A DNA stretch of 64,000 nucleotides from JAPUME01 sp027294185 (lineage in GTDB: Bacteria; Acidobacteriota; Terriglobia; UBA7540; JAPUME01). Every line of letters starts with the position of its first letter. Position 1 is the first letter of the stretch. A model generated the notes under the pieces. It worked only from the letters and a program-made list of their open reading frames with translations, searched no databases and was not told the origin of the DNA. The position numbers and the translations under genes are program-made. Shown here piece by piece: positions 61,266 through 64,000 of this stretch. The stretch lies in NCBI GenBank assembly GCA_963555835.3, contig CAUVWZ020000001.1, positions 496,001 through 560,000 of the forward strand, read 5' to 3'.

Positions 61266-63308
61266 TTGCCTGAGCAACCCGAAGCAAATCTGAACGAGAA
61301 CCTGAGCCAGGATCCGATAATCGGAATCGAAAGCGTCCAGGCCAGGCTGCGTCAGATCGAACGGCGGGACTGGTGGCTGTGGGCAACCGCCATCGTGGTG
61401 ATGCTGCTGCTGAGCGCGGCGGTCATCATCTTTTCCGCCCCGGCCCTCTCTGCCGATGAAAACCTAATTTCCAAATTCCGCATGGAGCAGGCGGTACAGG
61501 GGTTGCTGGGACTGGTGCTCCTGTTCAGCCTCCACATCATCTACCAGCAGACCGTGGTGAAGAGGCTGCGACGGCAGCTCAGCAGGCAATTGGGGGTCAT
61601 CGCCCAGCAGGAACTCGACGCCGTGCACCTGCGCGAATTGGCTCTGGTCGATCCCCTCACCCATCTCTACAACCGCCACTTTCTGGTGCAACACCTGGAT
61701 TTGGAAATTGCCCGGGCCCGCCGGCAGGACTATCCCCTGGCCGTGGTGATGTTTGATTTGAACGATTTCAAGCAGATCAACGACCGTCACGGGCACTCGG
61801 CAGGCGACCTGGCGCTTCACCAATTCGCCGCCCGGCTCAAGAAGGCCATCCGCAACAGCGATTTGCCCATACGCCTCGGAGGGGACGAATTTGTCGTGCT
61901 TCTGCCCGAATGCAATCCGGAGCACATCCCCCGTGTCCTCTCACGCGTCAAGGGGTTGGAGGTCGAAATTGAGGAAAGAAGGTTTCTCGTCACCTTCTCT
62001 GCCGGCTGGACGCTCTGCCGGCCCGACGATACTGCCGAGCAGCTATTGGCGCGCGTGGATCAAGCTCTGCTCAGCGACAAGCGTACCGGAAAGACCGAGA
62101 AACAACTCAGCCGGGTGCAAGAGGAAGTCCGGCAAGCGGAGAAGATGGAGGTCGTCGGGAGACTGGCGGGGGGGGTGGCCCACGATTTCAACAATCTGTT
62201 GACCGTCATTCGGGGCTACAGCGAGTTGATCCTCGCCCGCATCGGCAAGTCCGATCCTATTCGTGCCGGCCTCGAGGCCATCCAGACTGCCGCCGATCGC
62301 GCCACCGCCCTTACCCAGCAGCTTCTCGCTTTAAGCCGCAAGCAGATCATGAAGCTCAGGGTCGTCGACCTCAACACGGTCGTGGCCGACGTGGACAAGA
62401 TGCTGCGGCGCGTAATCGGCGAGCACATCGAGCGGGTGACGCTGTTGAAGGCAACTCCGGGGTGCGTGAAAGCCGATCCCGGCCAGATCGAACAGGTCCT
62501 CTTAAACCTGGCCGTCAATGCCCGAGATGCCATGCCCCAGGGCGGCAAGCTCACCATTGAAACCGCCAATGTGGATCTGGAAAAACCTCTCTCCAGCCCC
62601 ACCGCCGCGTTGAAGTCCGGTCAGTACGTGGCCCTGTCGGTGAGCGACACGGGCACCGGCATCGATAATGAAACCCTGGAACACATTTTCGAGCCCTTCT
62701 TTACCACAAAGGAGACCGGCAAGGGGACCGGCCTGGGCCTGGCGACGGTCTACGGAATTATCAGGCAGAGCGGCGGGTCCATAACCGTCGAAAGCGAGCT
62801 CGGCAAGGGAACGACGTTTACGATCTACCTGCCGCGTGTCGATCAGGATGCCGACATGCCCGAGGGCGATAGACCTGACACAAAGCCCCCCTCGGGGTCG
62901 GAAACCGTGCTGCTGGTGGAGGACGAGATGTCGGTCCGCAGGCTCACGCATCAGTTCCTGGAAGGAAACGGCTACCACGTACTGGAGGCCATCGAAGGAC
63001 GTGAGGCCATGCGCATCTCCGAGCAGTACGACGGACCCATCCACCTGCTGCTGACCGACGTGGTGATGCCGGGGATGAGCGGCTGCGAACTGGTTAAAAC
63101 TCTGGCGCCGCTTCGCCCCGAGATGAGGGTCCTCTACATGTCGGGCTACACCGACGATGCCATCACAGGCTACGGAAACCTGGGAAGAGGCAGATCCTTC
63201 CTCCAAAAACCCTTCACCCTGGATCGCCTGGCCCACAAGGTGCGCGGCGTGCTGGATAAAGGTGATATCCGCCCCGTCACCAAGCCCGCCAAGTCCAAGC
63301 CGAATTAA
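61266..63308 (+). CDS. Fused GGDEF - histidine kinase - receiver signalling protein
   Basis: A 680-residue protein. Two membrane helices (about 31-53 and 73-93) leave only a short periplasmic loop. The GGDEF domain (about 125-285) has VDPLTHLYNRHFL, FDLNDFKQINDRHGH and GGDEF at 205-209, with an RNSD inhibition site five residues before it. The dimerisation/phosphotransfer domain follows, with His306 in VAHDFNNLLTVIRGYSE. The ATPase lid includes NLAVNARDAMPQGG, DTGTGID and GTGLGLATVYGI. The receiver has VEDEMSV and the acceptor Asp598 in LLTDVVMPG. TTG 61266 is preferred (GGAG 7 bases upstream); the frame is open to TTG 61239. Both cyclic di-GMP synthesis and phosphorelay are possible in one chain. 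Confidence 0.9.
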   Translation: MPEQPEANLNENLSQDPIIGIESVQARLRQIERRDWWLWATAIVVMLLLSAAVIIFSAPALSADENLISKFRMEQAVQGLLGLVLLFSLHIIYQQTVVKRLRRQLSRQLGVIAQQELDAVHLRELALVDPLTHLYNRHFLVQHLDLEIARARRQDYPLAVVMFDLNDFKQINDRHGHSAGDLALHQFAARLKKAIRNSDLPIRLGGDEFVVLLPECNPEHIPRVLSRVKGLEVEIEERRFLVTFSAGWTLCRPDDTAEQLLARVDQALLSDKRTGKTEKQLSRVQEEVRQAEKMEVVGRLAGGVAHDFNNLLTVIRGYSELILARIGKSDPIRAGLEAIQTAADRATALTQQLLALSRKQIMKLRVVDLNTVVADVDKMLRRVIGEHIERVTLLKATPGCVKADPGQIEQVLLNLAVNARDAMPQGGKLTIETANVDLEKPLSSPTAALKSGQYVALSVSDTGTGIDNETLEHIFEPFFTTKETGKGTGLGLATVYGIIRQSGGSITVESELGKGTTFTIYLPRVDQDADMPEGDRPDTKPPSGSETVLLVEDEMSVRRLTHQFLEGNGYHVLEAIEGREAMRISEQYDGPIHLLLTDVVMPGMSGCELVKTLAPLRPEMRVLYMSGYTDDAITGYGNLGRGRSFLQKPFTLDRLAHKVRGVLDKGDIRPVTKPAKSKPN

Positions 63309-63319
63309 GCCCCGACGAC

Positions 63320-63357
63320 CCGTTGAACACTTGAACCGTTGCACAGTTAAACAATAC
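63320..63357. repeat. Degenerate tandem octamer repeat, about 5 units
   Basis: Units CCGTTGAA, CACTTGAA, CCGTTGCA, CAGTTAAA, CAATAC, starting 12 bases after the stop of the GGDEF-kinase gene. The units are eaten away more than in the other arrays, but the 8-base period is kept. Confidence 0.6.
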
Positions 63358-63532
63358 CTGAGCGGATGCTCCATTTCTTGCGGCCCGCCGCCCGTAGGCC
63401 AAAACAAAACGTAATGTTCCATTTCACTGCCTCGCATTGACTTGCCTGGGAGTGCGGCCTAATATGGCCCCATCCGAAACCAGGGTGGCGGGCTGCCTCT
63501 GGGGAGGAAGTCTGTCGCAGCGATTAGGAACT

Positions 63533-64000
63533 ATGGGAAACATCAGTCGTTTTATTCGTTCCATTCCCGCGGTTTACCCGGGCGTGCGGAGATTGGCTTT
63601 CGGTCGAATCTCTTCTCGGCTGAAGAGGCCGTCCGCCTTCGGGTCGTTGACTCTGTGGGTCATAGGTTTAACCGTCGTCGTGGGCGCAGCCTTTGGCGTG
63701 ATGCCCTCTGAGAGTCGAGAAGCCGGCGGCCCATCTCCGGTCGCCATGGTGGAATCCTCGGGCCTTGCAAGGAATTACTGGCCGCGCTGGCGAGGGCCTT
63801 CCGGTCAGGGATTGGTTGAGGGAACGAACTACGTCGACACCTGGTCCGACCGGAAAAACGTCCTCTGGAAGGTCGAGTTGCCGGGAAGCGGGAACTCTTC
63901 ACCCATCATCTGGGGAGACCGAATTTTCCTCACCACCTCATACGACAACGGGCGGCGGCGTTCGATTCTCTGCCTGCGGCGTTCCGACGGCAAGCTGCTC
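63533..64000 (+). CDS. PQQ-like beta-propeller protein, N-terminal part (cut by window edge)
   Basis: 156 codons are seen before the window ends in an open frame. The N-terminus carries about 40 basic residues and then a helix (about 41-58, FGSLTLWVIGLTVVVGAAFGVM), an unusually long export signal. It continues with a linker and the entry motif YWPRWRGPSGQG, followed by the first propeller blade (NVLWKVELPGSGNSSPIIWGDRIFLTTSYDNGRR). It closely parallels the proteins at 1724 and 3994. The upstream region (63358-63532) contains GGGGAGGAAG at about 63501, somewhat far from the ATG. Confidence 0.8.
   Translation, partial: MGNISRFIRSIPAVYPGVRRLAFGRISSRLKRPSAFGSLTLWVIGLTVVVGAAFGVMPSESREAGGPSPVAMVESSGLARNYWPRWRGPSGQGLVEGTNYVDTWSDRKNVLWKVELPGSGNSSPIIWGDRIFLTTSYDNGRRRSILCLRRSDGKLL

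Overview
The window looks like chromosomal DNA of a GC-rich Gram-negative bacterium, most likely an acidobacterium. The pointers are a 1,064-residue TonB-dependent receptor with an N-terminal carboxypeptidase-regulatory (Oar-like) domain, several secreted PQQ-like beta-propeller proteins, an M28/transferrin-receptor-like peptidase, a penicillin-acylase lipoprotein and ABC permeases with very large periplasmic parts. TTG and GTG starts and ATGA/TTGA stop-start overlaps are frequent. No rRNA, tRNA, CRISPR array, transposase or phage gene was recognised.

Layout. 1-1073: the end of a bile acid:sodium symporter-like gene, convergent with an SDR oxidoreductase. 1374-15589: a long plus-strand run of tightly spaced or overlapping genes: a decayed beta-propeller gene, two intact propellers, an acyl-activating ligase, an internally deleted aldehyde dehydrogenase, an iron alcohol dehydrogenase, a third propeller, a HemN-like radical SAM protein, a halogenase-like flavoprotein, a DUF3311 protein with its sodium:solute symporter, a GT4 glycosyltransferase and a thioesterase. 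15667-19834: an ABC ATPase and a giant FtsX-type permease. 19938-25559: the TonB receptor, divergent from the penicillin acylase. 25579-29297: a diguanylate cyclase, a MOSC protein, a newly noticed 59-residue membrane zinc-ribbon protein and a GMC oxidoreductase.

29362-44303 is a glycogen/trehalose/galactose block: glgC, 4-alpha-glucanotransferase, glgB, treZ, a GH57/DUF3536 protein, treY, and convergent galT-galK. It can make ADP-glucose, branch glucan, rearrange it, cut it to trehalose and feed galactose into glucose-1-phosphate. Glycogen synthase, phosphorylase and debranching enzyme are not in view. 44323-52792 holds two related metallophosphoesterases, an inositol-monophosphatase-family enzyme, a fused MoaD-MoaE, the M28 peptidase and an EF-G paralogue. 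53195-55820 has a coiled-coil membrane protein divergent from homoserine dehydrogenase.

55936-57536 is the most accessory-looking stretch. It has its own promoter overlapped by a palindrome, a small coiled-coil ORF flanked by imperfect inverted repeats, and a gene with a Cys motif, a coiled coil and a PD-(D/E)XK-like core. 57678-63308 holds small membrane proteins, an Ldh-family dehydrogenase, a phytanoyl-CoA dioxygenase-like enzyme and a GGDEF-histidine kinase-receiver fusion. The window ends inside another beta-propeller gene.

A second theme is a set of short intergenic tandem repeats with 7-8 bp units that are variants of one GATTGAA-like core. They occur at five separate places. Two genes, at 1374 and 6552, appear to keep both ends while lacking their middles.
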